Notes: generated from the letters alone by a model not told the origin. Counted from the first letter of the stretch, positions 34,759 through 44,691 are shown. The stretch: 64,000 bases of DNA from Rugamonas sp. A1-17 (GCA_025548565.1 JAJLPB010000005.1:62001-126000); one strand, 5' to 3'. Made by a program: numbers and translations.

Positions 34759-36009
34759 ATGTCGTTGAGCGCCGCCGCACTACCTGTCGCCCCTGTGCAT
34801 TGCCGTACCCTGCCGCACATCGCCGCCGGCAGTCCCGAATTCAAACGCAGCAGCCGGGCGCTGTTCTTCGGCGGCTTCTCGGCGTTTGCCCTGCTGTACA
34901 GCGTGCAGCCGTTGATGCCGGTGCTGTCGCATGAGTTCGCGCTGAGCGCGGCGCAGAGCAGCATGGTGCTGTCGGTGTCGACCGGGGTGCTGGCGGTGTC
35001 GCTGGTGGCGTCGAGCGCGGTGTCGGAGCGGATGGGGCGCAAGCCGCTGATGGTGGCGGCGATGGTGATCGCGGCGCTGCTGACCATCCTGTGCGCGTTC
35101 GCGCAGAACTACACGCAGCTGCTGGCGATGCGCGCCATGCTGGGCGCGGCGCTGGGCGGCATGCCGGCGATCGCCATGGCCTACCTGGGCGAGGAGATGG
35201 AGCCGACCTCGCTGGGCTTGTCGATGGGGCTGTACATCAGTGGCAGCGCCTTCGGCGGCATGTCGGGACGGGTGATCGCGTCGGTGTTGAGCGACCATTT
35301 CTCGTGGCGGCTGGCGCTGGCTGCGGTGGGCGTGGCCGGACTGCTGGCGGCGTGGGAATTCTGGCGCTCCTTGCCGGCGTCGCGGCATTTCGTGCCGGTG
35401 CGCAGCGCGTGGCGCAGCTTCCCTGCCGGCTTCAAATCGCATCTGTCCGACGCCGGCTTGCCGTGGTTGTTTTCGCTGTCCTTCCTGCTGATGGGGAGTT
35501 TCATCAGCCTGTACAACTACATCGCTTATCGCCTGCTGGCCGCGCCGTTCAACCTGAGCCAGAGCCTGGTAGGGGCGGTGTCGTTCATGTATTTGCTGGG
35601 GATTTATGGCTCGGTGTGGGCCGGCCGCCTGGCCGACCGCTACGGCCGCCGCCGCGTGCTGTGGGCGGTGATGACGATCATGATCGCGGGCTTGCTGCTG
35701 ACCTTGTCCGATTGGATGCCGCTGCTGGTGCTTGGCATGGCGCTGTTCACCTACGGTTTCTTCGCTTCGCACTCGATCGCCAGCAGCTGGGTGGGGCGGC
35801 GCGCCACCAGCAACAAGGCGCTGGCGTCGGCCCTGTACCTGTTCTTCTACTATCTCGGTTCCAGTGTGGTGGGTTCGGCCACCGGCATCATGTGGGGACG
35901 CGGAGGCTGGCCCGGCGTGGTGCTGGTGCTGGGCTGTGCGCTGACGCTGGCGATGCTGGTGGCGCTGCGCCTGCGCAGCCTGCCGCCGCTGGGGCAGGCC
36001 GAGCGGTAA
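34759..36009 (+). CDS. MFS efflux transporter, YnfM-like
   Basis: 416 aa, twelve membrane segments after a 30-residue cytoplasmic N-terminus. Motif A SSAVSERMGRKPLMV and its repeat WAGRLADRYGRRRVLW mark both halves; the sequence style (FFGGFSAFALLYSVQPLMP, GLYISGSAFGGMSGR) is that of E. coli YnfM and related arabinose/drug exporters. Controlled, by position, by the divergent LysR gene. Substrate unknown. Its stop directly abuts the convergent TonB-like gene, with no spacer. Confidence 0.9.
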   Translation: MSLSAAALPVAPVHCRTLPHIAAGSPEFKRSSRALFFGGFSAFALLYSVQPLMPVLSHEFALSAAQSSMVLSVSTGVLAVSLVASSAVSERMGRKPLMVAAMVIAALLTILCAFAQNYTQLLAMRAMLGAALGGMPAIAMAYLGEEMEPTSLGLSMGLYISGSAFGGMSGRVIASVLSDHFSWRLALAAVGVAGLLAAWEFWRSLPASRHFVPVRSAWRSFPAGFKSHLSDAGLPWLFSLSFLLMGSFISLYNYIAYRLLAAPFNLSQSLVGAVSFMYLLGIYGSVWAGRLADRYGRRRVLWAVMTIMIAGLLLTLSDWMPLLVLGMALFTYGFFASHSIASSWVGRRATSNKALASALYLFFYYLGSSVVGSATGIMWGRGGWPGVVLVLGCALTLAMLVALRLRSLPPLGQAER

Positions 36010-36678
36010 TCACGTCGGACAGCTGGTGTAGTACTTCTTGCCGTCCGGGCGGATGTTGATGCAGTAGGTGCCGATGCCGGTGACGATCTTGTAGGTGCGT
36101 GTCTTGTTCTCGCCGTCTGGCGTGCTCAGTTCGATGATCCTGGCGGCCTGGTACCACTTCGGCGGCACGGCCTCGTGGGCCGCGTTGATGCCGCGTTCCA
36201 GGCGCGCTTGCTTGCTGTCCGGTGGCGGCACCGGTGCGCGCTCGGGGTAGGCGGCGCGCAACTCCTTGTCTATCTTTTTCACGTCCAACCTGGCCTGGTT
36301 CAGGATGTCGCTGGCGCTTGGCGGGCGCGGCGCGGTTGGCGCCTGGGCGAACGGATCGTCGGCAGGGCTGGCTGCGGGGGCCGCTGGTACTGCGGGCGTT
36401 TCCGGCGTTGTCGCGGACGGGGCCGGGATGTCGGCTGGCTTGGACGGCGTGATGGATTTCGGCGCTGCCGCGCTGTGCTGCGGCGCGGGCTTGATTGCTG
36501 GCTTGGGCAGGCTGGTGGCGCTTGGCTGCGTCATCGGCAGCAGCCATTGCATTGCCTGTCGCGGCGCATGTGGCGTGTCGGCTGGATGCTGGCGCTGCAT
36601 GAAGGCGTAGATGATCGCTACGTGCAGCAGTCCTGTGATGAGCAATCCCGGGAGTTGGCGTGGTCGATGTCTGATCAT
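36010..36678 (-). CDS. Pro/Ala-rich membrane-anchored protein, TonB-like layout
   Basis: 222 aa from the ATG at 36678. One N-terminal helix (LPGLLITGLLHVAIIYAF, about 10-27), then a 100-residue Pro/Ala/Ser/Thr-rich spacer, then a folded end of about 80 residues with two cysteines (GTYCINIRP, YYTSCPT). This recalls TonB or proteins that span the periplasm, but the C-terminal domain is not a recognisable TonB fold. The two cysteines could form a disulfide. No ExbB/ExbD nearby. An earlier start at 36723 is possible; neither has a clear ribosome site. Confidence 0.68.
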   Translation of the reverse strand: MIRHRPRQLPGLLITGLLHVAIIYAFMQRQHPADTPHAPRQAMQWLLPMTQPSATSLPKPAIKPAPQHSAAAPKSITPSKPADIPAPSATTPETPAVPAAPAASPADDPFAQAPTAPRPPSASDILNQARLDVKKIDKELRAAYPERAPVPPPDSKQARLERGINAAHEAVPPKWYQAARIIELSTPDGENKTRTYKIVTGIGTYCINIRPDGKKYYTSCPT

Positions 36679-36797
36679 GCCGGGAGGATAACTTGCAAAT
36701 TGGATATTTGTTAGTTTTGTCACAAGTCCTTACAAAGGCTGTAAGTTTGCCGGCGGCGGCGCGACCAAGGTGCATCATTCATCGCCCTGGAGTCATC

Positions 36798-37556
36798 GTG
36801 AAGCATCTCATCCTGAGCCTGGCCGCCGCGGCTGCGCTGAATATTCCGCCGGCGTTTGCTGCGGGCTGCAGCGCACAGAGTCCGGCCTATCGCATCGCCT
36901 TACTGGAGTTGTACACCTCGGAGGGCTGCAGCAGCTGTCCGCCGGCCGATCAGTACGTCAGCGGCTTGCGCGCGGATGGCGTGACGGCGCAGCAGGCGGT
37001 GGTGCTGTCCGAGCATGTCGACTACTGGAATTACATCGGCTGGAAGGATCCGTTCTCCAGCAAGACCTTCACCGACCGCCAGCGCTGGTTGAGCGATTTG
37101 GCCGGCTCGCGCACGATCTACACGCCGGAGATTTTTGTCGGCGGCAAGGAGCAACGCGGCTGGCCGCGTGGCGTGGCCGATGCGGTCAAGCGCGCCAATG
37201 GCCTGGCGGCGCAGGCCGATATCGGCATCGCGCTGGATGCTGCTGGCGCTGGTGGGCTGGCGGTCAGCGTGACGGCCAGGTCGGCGCGTGAAGGCAAGCT
37301 GTTCGTCGCATTGGTCGAGAGCGGTGTGGCCAGCCAGGTGAGGGCGGGCGAGAACAGCGGCCGTCTGCTGCGCCATGACTTCGTGGTGCGCGAGTGGCTG
37401 GCGCCGGTGCCGCTGGTGTCGGGCGGCGCGGTGGTCAGCAGGACATTGGCGTTGCCCGCCGGCGCGGCGGCAAGCAAGCTGGGCATCAGCGCCTTCGTGC
37501 AGACGGACAAGGGCGAGGTGTTGCAGGCACTGTCGCTGCCCGTTTGCGGCGGTTAA
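36798..37556 (+). CDS. DUF1223 thioredoxin-like exported protein
   Basis: 252 aa. GTG start at 36798 is chosen for TGGAGTCATC and because it begins directly with a signal peptide (MKHLILSLAAAAALNIPPAFA, 21 residues, read as Met). Mature part shows the DUF1223 motif LELYTSEGCSSCPPADQ (Cys44/Cys47) at a thioredoxin-like position, then VDYWNYIGWKDPFSS and TPEIFVGGKEQRGW. Likely a periplasmic redox-fold protein; substrate unknown. Monocistronic. Confidence 0.9.
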   Translation: MKHLILSLAAAAALNIPPAFAAGCSAQSPAYRIALLELYTSEGCSSCPPADQYVSGLRADGVTAQQAVVLSEHVDYWNYIGWKDPFSSKTFTDRQRWLSDLAGSRTIYTPEIFVGGKEQRGWPRGVADAVKRANGLAAQADIGIALDAAGAGGLAVSVTARSAREGKLFVALVESGVASQVRAGENSGRLLRHDFVVREWLAPVPLVSGGAVVSRTLALPAGAAASKLGISAFVQTDKGEVLQALSLPVCGG

Positions 37557-37685
37557 ATGTGACGGCGCGCTGATCTGCATCAGCGCGTCATGGGTTTGCG
37601 CGCGCGTCGCTGAAACTGGCGGCGGCCTCCACGGTCGAATCTGCACTGGCACGCCTGTGCCTGATCAACGGAGGAGGGCTACATC

Positions 37686-38021
37686 ATGCTGCAAGCGAAC
37701 GATATCCAGCATCGGTTTCATTTATTGGAGCAAGCAATAGGGCAGGTCGCGCAGGCCTGCTCGGCCGAGCGCAGCGTTCCCAGCGAACTGCGCGACAGCA
37801 TCCGGCGTCTGGACCGGCACTCGGATACCGCGATGGCGGTGCTGTTGTCGCAAGACCAGCCGGGCATCCACAAGCTGATGCACGACATGGAGCGGCTATC
37901 GGAGCGGGCTCGGCAGGTATGCATCAACGTCCCGCATCTCTCCGCGCACATGCGCGGCGCGGTGAGCTATATGCACGGACAGCTCATGGAACTTAAACGG
38001 GATTTGCGTATCAATAATTAA
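37686..38021 (+). CDS. Helical hypothetical protein
   Basis: 111 aa with an excellent ribosome site (GGAGGAGGGCTACATC). Wholly helical and amphipathic (HRFHLLEQAIGQVAQAC, DTAMAVLLSQDQPGIHKLM, MRGAVSYMHGQLMELKRDLR). No signal peptide, two Cys. Family not recognised. A GC-rich hairpin follows its stop, so it is a single-gene unit. Confidence 0.78.
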   Translation: MLQANDIQHRFHLLEQAIGQVAQACSAERSVPSELRDSIRRLDRHSDTAMAVLLSQDQPGIHKLMHDMERLSERARQVCINVPHLSAHMRGAVSYMHGQLMELKRDLRINN

Positions 38022-38032
38022 TGACACGGAGG

Positions 38033-38056
38033 CGGGCCGGCTTCGCCGCCGGCCCG
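38033..38056 (+). terminator. Hairpin after the helical hypothetical gene
   Basis: CGGGCCGGC, loop TTCGCC, GCCGGCCCG, nine perfect pairs, 12 bases after the stop. The following TGATGATGTTTGTG is only moderately T-rich. Confidence 0.72.
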
Positions 38057-38084
38057 TGATGATGTTTGTGACGGGGCTTCGAAA

Positions 38085-38207
38085 ATGAACGATCCTGCGA
38101 ACACTAAAGAAGAAAGCTACGCACGGCGCATGGTTCGGGAAAGTCTGCGCCGTTACTTTGCTCCGTTGACTGGACTGGCGCCATCCGAGCCATCAAGGCG
38201 GAAATGA
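38085..38207 (+). CDS. Possible 40-aa protein
   Basis: ATG at 38085 opens a 40-codon frame beginning MNDPANTKEE, with an amphipathic basic helix ESYARRMVRESLRRYF in the middle, ending TGA at 38207. Ribosome site is weak (ACGGGGCTTCGAAA). It fills an otherwise empty gap between a terminator and the convergent primase-like gene. No family recognised. Confidence 0.38.
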   Translation: MNDPANTKEESYARRMVRESLRRYFAPLTGLAPSEPSRRK

Positions 38208-38233
38208 TCCGCTCCGAGGGGGAGCGGAAACGT

Positions 38234-39031
38234 TCAAGAGAATGAGTCTTTCGGTATCACATGCCTGAACGTCGGCTCGATGTTCTTGGCGTGCAGGTGG
38301 TGGATGATGTCTTCCAGCGTCGCGTCCTTTAACAGCAGGCCTGCCGGGCTGGCGTGCGGCGCGGGCGTTGCCGCTTTGTGCGGGCGCTCCTTGCCTTGCG
38401 GCGGATGCATGATGGCGATCGCTTGCGTGAACTGCTTGTCGCTGATGCTTTGCAGCCCTTCCAGGAACGCGGCCTGCGCGGCGTAAGGCGGCATCATCTC
38501 CAATCCAATCTCGTCGGCAAACGAGGCGCCCATGCCGGGATTGATGAACGCGGCCCAGGTATTGCTGGCCACATGCAGACAAGGCGGCAACTCGGCCGTG
38601 GTGCTGGTCAAGGTATCGGGCCGCAGGCCGATCTCTTCGTTCGGAATGTCAGGGAAGTAGGTCCTGCGCAGCAGGTGCAGGAAGTGCTGCGCCTGGTTCA
38701 GCGGCACCGGCGTCTCCAGCGACAGCCACAGCGAATAACCCGCGCCGCCGCTGATGCTCACCGCCGGCGCTGGCAGACCCAGCTGATCCTGCAGCGCGTT
38801 CGCCACGCCGCACAGGCGGTCCCAGTGCTGCAGCGCCGGCGCGTCGCCCATGCGGTTGAAGTCGATGATCAGCGCGCGCACCAGGCCGTTGTCCGACACC
38901 AGGTTCATGGCGCTGGTCTTCTCGCCGCTCAGGTGTTGCGCCAGGATGTCCGCCGTCAGCGCGCCGGCAGGGAAGCACTCCTGGTCAATGAGCAGGTACA
39001 GCCGTTTCAGTTCCGCGATCAGCTTGTCCAT
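38234..39031 (-). CDS. Hypothetical protein resembling an archaeo-eukaryotic primase core
   Basis: 265 aa; its ATG overlaps the CoA-transferase stop by one base (TGATG). The order of elements recalls the AEP/TOTE-type primase domain: strand with acidic end ALIIDFNRMGD (about 53-63), then VSISGGAGYSLWLSLETPVPLNQAQHFLHLL (in parts SISGGAGYSLW, LETPVPLNQA). In active AEPs the first motif is DxD/E and the second usually has His after Gly-Tyr; here N and S occupy those places, so a catalytic role is doubtful. C-terminal 60 residues are a linker and helix. No helicase or nuclease adjoins. Confidence 0.7.
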   Translation of the reverse strand: MDKLIAELKRLYLLIDQECFPAGALTADILAQHLSGEKTSAMNLVSDNGLVRALIIDFNRMGDAPALQHWDRLCGVANALQDQLGLPAPAVSISGGAGYSLWLSLETPVPLNQAQHFLHLLRRTYFPDIPNEEIGLRPDTLTSTTAELPPCLHVASNTWAAFINPGMGASFADEIGLEMMPPYAAQAAFLEGLQSISDKQFTQAIAIMHPPQGKERPHKAATPAPHASPAGLLLKDATLEDIIHHLHAKNIEPTFRHVIPKDSFS

Positions 39032-40260
39032 CACAGCACCCCCTGCGCGCGCAGCGCGGCGATGTCCTCGTCGCTTTGGCCCAGCAGGCCGCGCAGGATC
39101 TCGTCGGTGTGCTGGCCCAGCAACGGCGGGGCGACCGCGTTGTCGGTCGGCGTCAGCGACATCTTCATCGGGCTGCGCACCAGCTTCGTGCTGCCGGCGG
39201 TCGGATGCGGCACCTCCATCACCAGCTCGCGCGCCAGCACCTGCGGGTTCTTGTAGACATCGTCGAGATTGTTGATCGGGCCGCACGGCACGCCGACCGC
39301 TTCCAGCTTCTCGATCCAGAAGTCGCGCGGCTGCGCCAGCACCATGTCCGCCAGGATCGGCACCAGCTCGTCGCGATGCTGCACGCGCAGCGGGTTGGTG
39401 GCGTAGCGCTCATGCGTGGCCAGGTCGGCGCGGCCGCCCACTTCGACAAACTTCTGGTACTGGCCGTCGTTGCCGGTGGCGACGATGATGTAGCCGTCCG
39501 CGCACTGGAAAGTCTGGTACGGCACGATGTTCGGATGCGCGTTGCCCCAGCGCTTGGGCGGCTTGCCGCTGTTGAGGTAGTTGCTGCCCATGTTGGCCAG
39601 CATCGCCACCTGCACGTCCAGCAGCGCCATGTCGATGTACTGGCCTTTGCCGCTGCGGTCGCGGTGGGTCAGCGCGGCCAGGATGGCGATGGTGGCGTAC
39701 ATGCCGGTCATCAGATCGGTCAGCGCCACGCCGGCTTTCTGCGGGCCGCCGCCTGGCAGGTCGTCGCGCTCGCCGGTGACGGACATCAGGCCGCCCATGC
39801 CCTGGATCAGGAAGTCGTAGCCGGCGCGGTGCGCATACGGGCCGTCCTGGCCGAAGCCGGTCACCGAGCAGTAGACCAGGTCGGGTTTGATGGCCTTCAG
39901 CGATTCATAGTCGAGGCCGTAGCGCTTGAGCTGGCCCACCTTGAAGTTCTCCAGCACCACGTCGCAATGGCTGGCCAGCTCGCGGATCAGCGCCTGGCCG
40001 TCGGCGCTGGCGATGTCGATCGTGACCGAGCGCTTGCCGCGGTTGGCGGCCAGGTAGTAGGCGGCCTCGGTGGTGTCGTGGCCGGCGGCGTCCTTGGCGT
40101 AGGGCGGGCCCCAGGCGCGGGTGTCGTCGCCGCTGCCGGGCCGTTCGATCTTGATGACGTCGGCGCCGAGGTCGGCCAGATTCTGCGAGCACCACGGTCC
40201 CGCCAACACGCGGCTCAGGTCGAGGACGCGGATATGGCCTAGCGCTTTTGGAGCTGTCAT
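39031..40260 (-). CDS. CaiB/BaiF-family CoA-transferase
   Basis: 409 aa, family III CoA-transferase size. Starts with GHIRVLDLSRVLAGPWCSQNLADLGADVIKIERP in pieces (RVLDLSRVLAGPW, LADLGADVIKIERP); the catalytic Asp is in ALTDLMTGMYA (Asp182) and GGLMSVTGERDD follows the usual substrate loop. It moves CoA between organic acids (formyl-, succinyl- or carnitinyl-CoA type); the acceptor is not clear and no acyl-CoA enzyme lies next to it. Co-translated with the downstream primase-like gene, an unexpected partner. Confidence 0.92.
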   Translation of the reverse strand: MTAPKALGHIRVLDLSRVLAGPWCSQNLADLGADVIKIERPGSGDDTRAWGPPYAKDAAGHDTTEAAYYLAANRGKRSVTIDIASADGQALIRELASHCDVVLENFKVGQLKRYGLDYESLKAIKPDLVYCSVTGFGQDGPYAHRAGYDFLIQGMGGLMSVTGERDDLPGGGPQKAGVALTDLMTGMYATIAILAALTHRDRSGKGQYIDMALLDVQVAMLANMGSNYLNSGKPPKRWGNAHPNIVPYQTFQCADGYIIVATGNDGQYQKFVEVGGRADLATHERYATNPLRVQHRDELVPILADMVLAQPRDFWIEKLEAVGVPCGPINNLDDVYKNPQVLARELVMEVPHPTAGSTKLVRSPMKMSLTPTDNAVAPPLLGQHTDEILRGLLGQSDEDIAALRAQGVL

Positions 40261-40296
40261 GATGTGTGTAACCTTTTGAGTAATCCGATCAGGCCG

Positions 40297-41115
40297 CTAG
40301 TGTAGTGGCTCGGTCGGCGCTTGCACATAATTTTTTTGCAAGGTGGCGGCCAGTTCGCGCGCGGCCTGCCAGCGCAGTTGCGGCGACGGGTAGTCGGGCT
40401 TGCTGCGCCGGGGCTCCGCGCTGTTCCGGTACATTTTCCTGAAATAGCCCGCCAGCTGCGCCGCCGGCCAGCCGGCCCGCCACGCCAGCAGCATGCCCTC
40501 GCGGTCGGCCTCGACTTCCTGCTCGTAGTTGGTGGAGGCCAACTGGTCCATCAGGCCGCTGTCGTTGTCGACCGCGTGCTCCAGCTCCAGGAAGGGGCGG
40601 CTGGCCCAGCGCGGGTCCAGCAGCAGCGCCTGCTGGTATTCCTTCAGGTTGTGGCGCAGGGCGGCGTGTTCGATTTCGTGCGCCAGCAGCATGGCGAGGT
40701 CGGCGTCGTTCAGTTCCAGCCGCTGGATGTAGGCCAGGCTGATCAGGATTTTGCCGCCCGCCATGCAGTCGGCGTTCTGGTCGGGATCGCTGGTGGTGTG
40801 GACTTCCCAGGCCCAGTCCGCCGTCTCCGGGTAGTCGCGGCGGGCGCGGGCGATCAGCGTGGCGGCGATGGCGTTGACGCGGGCGGCGAAGCGGGCGTCG
40901 CCGTCGAGCACGTGATCGTTCAGGCGCGTTGCGTACACTTCGGCGGCGCGGGCGATGACCGTCTGCTGCGTCAGGCCGGCGGCGGTCTGCGCTGACGTGG
41001 GGACGGACGCGCCGGCCAGCAGCGCGAACAGCGCGTTCAACAACGAACGCAACAGCGCGCGGCCGGCACGGCGCCGCCTATTTGACGCGGTCCGCATTCG
41101 TGGTAGTGTTGACAT
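40297..41115 (-). CDS. M48-family zinc metallopeptidase, exported
   Basis: 272 aa from the ATG at 41115 (TTATGGAAACG before it). Arg-rich start then a membrane/signal segment (LLRSLLNALFALLAGASVPTSAQ, cut near 43). Zinc site HEIEH at 146-150 with the third ligand in NYEQEVEADREGM (Glu near 212). Family members such as LoiP and BepA act in outer-membrane quality control; this one lacks TPR repeats. An in-frame start at 41148 would overlap the divergent ugpQ start. Confidence 0.87.
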   Translation of the reverse strand: MSTLPRMRTASNRRRRAGRALLRSLLNALFALLAGASVPTSAQTAAGLTQQTVIARAAEVYATRLNDHVLDGDARFAARVNAIAATLIARARRDYPETADWAWEVHTTSDPDQNADCMAGGKILISLAYIQRLELNDADLAMLLAHEIEHAALRHNLKEYQQALLLDPRWASRPFLELEHAVDNDSGLMDQLASTNYEQEVEADREGMLLAWRAGWPAAQLAGYFRKMYRNSAEPRRSKPDYPSPQLRWQAARELAATLQKNYVQAPTEPLH

Positions 41116-41146
41116 CGTTTCCATAACAGCTTTCGAGGCATCCACC

Positions 41147-41899
41147 ATGTGGCCCTACCCAAAAATCGTTGCACACCGCGGCGGCGGCACGCTGGCGCCG
41201 GAAAACACCATCGCCGGCCTGCGCGCCGGGCTGGCCTACGGTTTCCACGCGGTCGAGTTCGACGTCATGCTGTCGCGCGACGGCATCGGCATGGTGATGC
41301 ACGATCCCGAGTTCGGCCGCACGGTGGCGGGGCGGGGCAGCGTGCCCGGGACCGACGCCATCGACTTGTCCGGCATGGACGCGGGCAGCTGGTTCGGGCC
41401 GCAATTCCGCGACGAGCCGGTGCCATTCTTCACCCAGTTCATCGATTATTGCAAGCAGCAGCGCATCTGGATGAACGTGGAAATCAAGCCGGCCGACGGT
41501 TTCGAGCGCGAAACCGGCAGTTGGGTTGCAAAAATCACACGCGAGCATTACGCCGCCGAGATCGCCGCCGGCGACCCGGCCGCCGTGCCCTTGCTGTCCT
41601 CGTTCAGCTTCGAGGCGCTGGCCGCCGCCCGCGACGCGGCGCCCGAGCTGCCGCGCGGCTACCTGCTGGACACGATCCCCGCCGACTGGCAAGCGCAGGC
41701 GCGCGAACTGGGCGCCGTGGCCATCCACACCAACCAGAAGCACCTCACGCGCGAGCTGGCGGCGCAGATCAAGGCGGCCGGCTACGGCCTGTTTTGCTAC
41801 ACCGTCAACGATCCTGAGCGGGGCAGGGAGATCCTGTCCTGGGGCGTGGACGGGTTCTGCACCGACCGCATCGATTTGATCGGGCCGACATTCGCCTGA
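41147..41899 (+). CDS. ugpQ: Glycerophosphodiester phosphodiesterase
   Basis: 250 aa, cytoplasmic (no signal peptide), UgpQ length. Hydrolyses glycerophosphodiesters to glycerol 3-phosphate and an alcohol. Motifs: [14 protein letters not shown] (8-21; His10, Arg11, Glu19), [23 protein letters not shown] (Asp, second His) and WMNVEIKP. C-terminal [27 protein letters not shown] closes the TIM barrel. The start codon region faces the M48 gene head to head. No ugp transporter in the window. Confidence 0.94.
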   Translation: MWPYPKIVAHRGGGTLAPENTIAGLRAGLAYGFHAVEFDVMLSRDGIGMVMHDPEFGRTVAGRGSVPGTDAIDLSGMDAGSWFGPQFRDEPVPFFTQFIDYCKQQRIWMNVEIKPADGFERETGSWVAKITREHYAAEIAAGDPAAVPLLSSFSFEALAAARDAAPELPRGYLLDTIPADWQAQARELGAVAIHTNQKHLTRELAAQIKAAGYGLFCYTVNDPERGREILSWGVDGFCTDRIDLIGPTFA

Positions 41900-41966
41900 G
41901 ACCCTGTGGCTCTCACCGTCATATATAATCAACCCTTTGCATCTGCCAGCTACCACTGCTTACGAC

Positions 41967-44576
41967 ATGAAATCATCTGAAATCCGCGACAAATTCCTCA
42001 AGTTTTTTGAATCCAAGGGTCATTCGATTGTCCGTTCCAGCTCCCTGGTGCCTGGCAACGACCCGACCCTGCTGCTGACCAACAGCGGCATGGTGCAGTT
42101 CAAGGACGTGTTCACCGGTACCGACAGCCGTCCGTACACCCGTGCCACCTCCGTGCAGCGCTGCGTGCGCGCCGGCGGCAAGCACAACGATCTGGAAAAC
42201 GTCGGCTACACCGCGCGCCACCACACCTTCTTCGAAATGCTGGGCAACTTCAGCTTCGGCGACTACTTCAAGCGCGACGCCATCAGCTTCGCGTGGGAAC
42301 TGCTGACCAAGGTCTACGGCCTGCCGGTCGAGAAGCTGACCGTGACCGTCTACCAGGAAGACGACGAAGCCTACGACATCTGGGCCAGGGAAATCGGCGT
42401 GCCGACCGAGCGCATCATCCGCATCGGCGACAACAAGGGCGCGCGCTACGCGTCGGACAACTTCTGGCAGATGGCCGACACCGGCCCATGCGGTCCGTGC
42501 ACCGAGATCTTCTACGACCACGGCGCCGACATTCCAGGCGGCCCTCCAGGCTCGCCCGACGAAGACGGCGACCGCTTCATCGAAATCTGGAATCTGGTGT
42601 TCATGCAGTTCAACCGCGACGAAGCGGGCGTGATGCACAAGCTGCCGAAGCCGTGCGTCGACACCGGCATGGGCATGGAACGCCTGGCCGCCGTGCTGCA
42701 GCACGTGCACTCGAACTACGAGATCGACCTGTTCCAGCACCTGATCAAGGCCGCCGCGCGCGAAACCGGCGCCACCGACCTGGAAAACAAATCGCTGCGC
42801 GTGATCGCCGACCACATCCGCGCCGCCGCGTTCATGATCGTCGACGGCGTGATCCCGGGCAGCGAAGGCCGCGCCTACGTCCTGCGCCGCATCATTCGCC
42901 GCGCGCTGCGCCACGGCCACAAGCTGGGCCAGACCAAGCCGTTCTTCTACAAGCTGGTGGCCGACCTGGCGATCGAGATGGGCGCCGCCTATCCCGAGCT
43001 GGAAGAAGCCAAGGACCGCGTGGCCCAGATGCTGAAGGCCGAGGAAGAGCGTTTCGGCGAGACCCTGGAGACCGGCATGAAAGTGCTGGAAGCCCAGCTG
43101 GCCAAGGACGGCAAGGGCATCGACGGCGCCACCGCCTTTACGCTGTACGAAACCTACGGCTTCCCGCCGGACCTGACCGCCGACATCTGCCGCGAACGCA
43201 ATATCGAGTTCGACCAGGTGGGCTACGACGCCGCGCTGAAGGAAAGCCAGGAACTGTCGCGCAAGGGCGGCAAGACCACCAAGGATGCCAAGGTCGAGTA
43301 CTCGGGCGAGAAAAACAAATTTGTCGGCTACGACAACCTGACCCACAGCAGCAAGGTCGTGGCGCTGTACGCGGCCGGCACGCCGGTGCAGGAACTGAAG
43401 GCCGGCCAGGCCGGCATCGTGGTGCTGGACACCACGCCGTTCTACGCCGAGTCCGGCGGCCAGGTGGGCGACCAGGGCGTGATCAGTTCGGGCGCGGCGC
43501 AGTTCAGCGTCAGCGACACGCTGAAGATCCAGGCCGACGTGTTCGGCCACCACGGCGTGCTGGAATCCGGTTCGCTGAAAGTGGGCGACGCGGTCAGCGC
43601 CAACGTGGACGAAGCCAAGCGCGCGCGCACCATCCGCAACCACTCGGCCACCCACCTGATGCACAAGGCCCTGCGTGAAGTGCTGGGTTCGCATGTGGCA
43701 CAGAAGGGTTCGCTGGTCGATCCCGACAAGACCCGTTTCGACTTCAGCCACAACGCGCCGCTGACGGCCGAGCAGATCGCCGAAGTGGAAGCCAAGGTCA
43801 ACAAAGAGATCCTGGAAAACCAGGCGACCAAGGCGCAGCACATGTCGTTCGACGACGCGGTCAAGCACGGCGCGATGGCGCTGTTCGGCGAGAAGTACGG
43901 CGACGAAGTGCGCGTGCTGGACATCGGCTCGTCGAAAGAGCTGTGCGGCGGCGTGCACGTGCACCGCACCGGCGACATCGGCCTGTTCAAGATCACCGGT
44001 GAAGGCGGCGTCGCAGCGGGCATCCGCCGCGTCGAGGCCGTGACGGGCGAGGGCGCGCTGGCGCTGGTGCAAGCGATGAACCGCCGCCTGCTGGACGCGT
44101 CGGCCGCGCTGAAGTCGACGCCGGAAGAACTGACCGCGCGTATCGGCCAGGTGCAGGACCACGTCAAGGCGCTGGAGAAGGAACTGGCCGCGCTGAAATC
44201 GAAGCTGGCTTCCGGCCAGGGCGACGAGCTGGCCACGCAAGCGGTGGACGTCAATGGCATCAAGGTGCTGGCTGCCGTGCTGGAAGGCGCCGACGTGGCG
44301 CGCCTGCGCGAAACCATGGACAAGCTGAAGGACAAGCTGAAGACCGCCGCCATCGTGCTGGCCAGCGTGGCCGACGGCAAAGTCAGCCTGATCGCGGGCG
44401 TGACGGCGGACGCCACGTCCAAGGTCAAGGCCGGCGAGCTGGTGAACTTCGTCGCACAACAAGTGGGCGGAAAAGGCGGTGGACGCCCCGATATGGCGCA
44501 GGCCGGCGGCACCGATCCGAGCGGTTTGCCAGCGGCGCTGGCGGCGGTTCCGGCATGGGTGGGCGAACGCGCTTAA
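41967..44576 (+). CDS. alaS: Alanyl-tRNA synthetase
   Basis: 869 aa, full length. Class II catalytic core at the N-terminus ([19 protein letters not shown]; motif 2 [19 protein letters not shown]), then tRNA-recognition region, editing domain with zinc-type HxxxH ([12 protein letters not shown]) and the C-Ala oligomerisation domain ([15 protein letters not shown]). It charges and proofreads Ala. TATAAT at 41924-41929 is a likely -10. ATG 41967 preferred to a TTG 30 bases earlier. A long antisense open frame here is only a high-GC shadow. Confidence 0.97.
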   Translation: MKSSEIRDKFLKFFESKGHSIVRSSSLVPGNDPTLLLTNSGMVQFKDVFTGTDSRPYTRATSVQRCVRAGGKHNDLENVGYTARHHTFFEMLGNFSFGDYFKRDAISFAWELLTKVYGLPVEKLTVTVYQEDDEAYDIWAREIGVPTERIIRIGDNKGARYASDNFWQMADTGPCGPCTEIFYDHGADIPGGPPGSPDEDGDRFIEIWNLVFMQFNRDEAGVMHKLPKPCVDTGMGMERLAAVLQHVHSNYEIDLFQHLIKAAARETGATDLENKSLRVIADHIRAAAFMIVDGVIPGSEGRAYVLRRIIRRALRHGHKLGQTKPFFYKLVADLAIEMGAAYPELEEAKDRVAQMLKAEEERFGETLETGMKVLEAQLAKDGKGIDGATAFTLYETYGFPPDLTADICRERNIEFDQVGYDAALKESQELSRKGGKTTKDAKVEYSGEKNKFVGYDNLTHSSKVVALYAAGTPVQELKAGQAGIVVLDTTPFYAESGGQVGDQGVISSGAAQFSVSDTLKIQADVFGHHGVLESGSLKVGDAVSANVDEAKRARTIRNHSATHLMHKALREVLGSHVAQKGSLVDPDKTRFDFSHNAPLTAEQIAEVEAKVNKEILENQATKAQHMSFDDAVKHGAMALFGEKYGDEVRVLDIGSSKELCGGVHVHRTGDIGLFKITGEGGVAAGIRRVEAVTGEGALALVQAMNRRLLDASAALKSTPEELTARIGQVQDHVKALEKELAALKSKLASGQGDELATQAVDVNGIKVLAAVLEGADVARLRETMDKLKDKLKTAAIVLASVADGKVSLIAGVTADATSKVKAGELVNFVAQQVGGKGGGRPDMAQAGGTDPSGLPAALAAVPAWVGERA

Positions 44577-44609
44577 GTTGCCTAAAAGCCTTGTAATGCA
44601 GTAACTATG

Positions 44610-44634
44610 CGGCCTGCGTGTCTCACGCAGGCCG
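44610..44634 (+). terminator. Hairpin after alaS
   Basis: CGGCCTGCGTG-TCT-CACGCAGGCCG, 11 perfect pairs, 33 bases after the alaS stop, followed by TTGTCGTCTGG, a weak T-tract. Confidence 0.75.
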
Positions 44635-44673
44635 TTGTCGTCTGGAGAGGGCTGTTGTATACTTGCCAGTTCC

Positions 44674-44691
44674 CGTTGCAAACTTGCAACG
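44674..44691. promoter_or_regulatory. Inverted repeat before tusA
   Basis: CGTTGCAA-AC-TTGCAACG, eight perfect pairs, about 90 bases before the tusA start; size and symmetry suit a dimeric regulator site. Confidence 0.5.

Noticed and set aside
38234..40260. TOTE or other defence island around the primase-like gene
   Set aside because: No helicase, nuclease, reverse transcriptase or toxin nearby; neighbours are metabolic genes.
41973..44681. Minus-strand open frame of 902 codons opposite alaS
   Set aside because: Exact antisense of a full-length alanyl-tRNA synthetase; composition is that of a mirrored frame.
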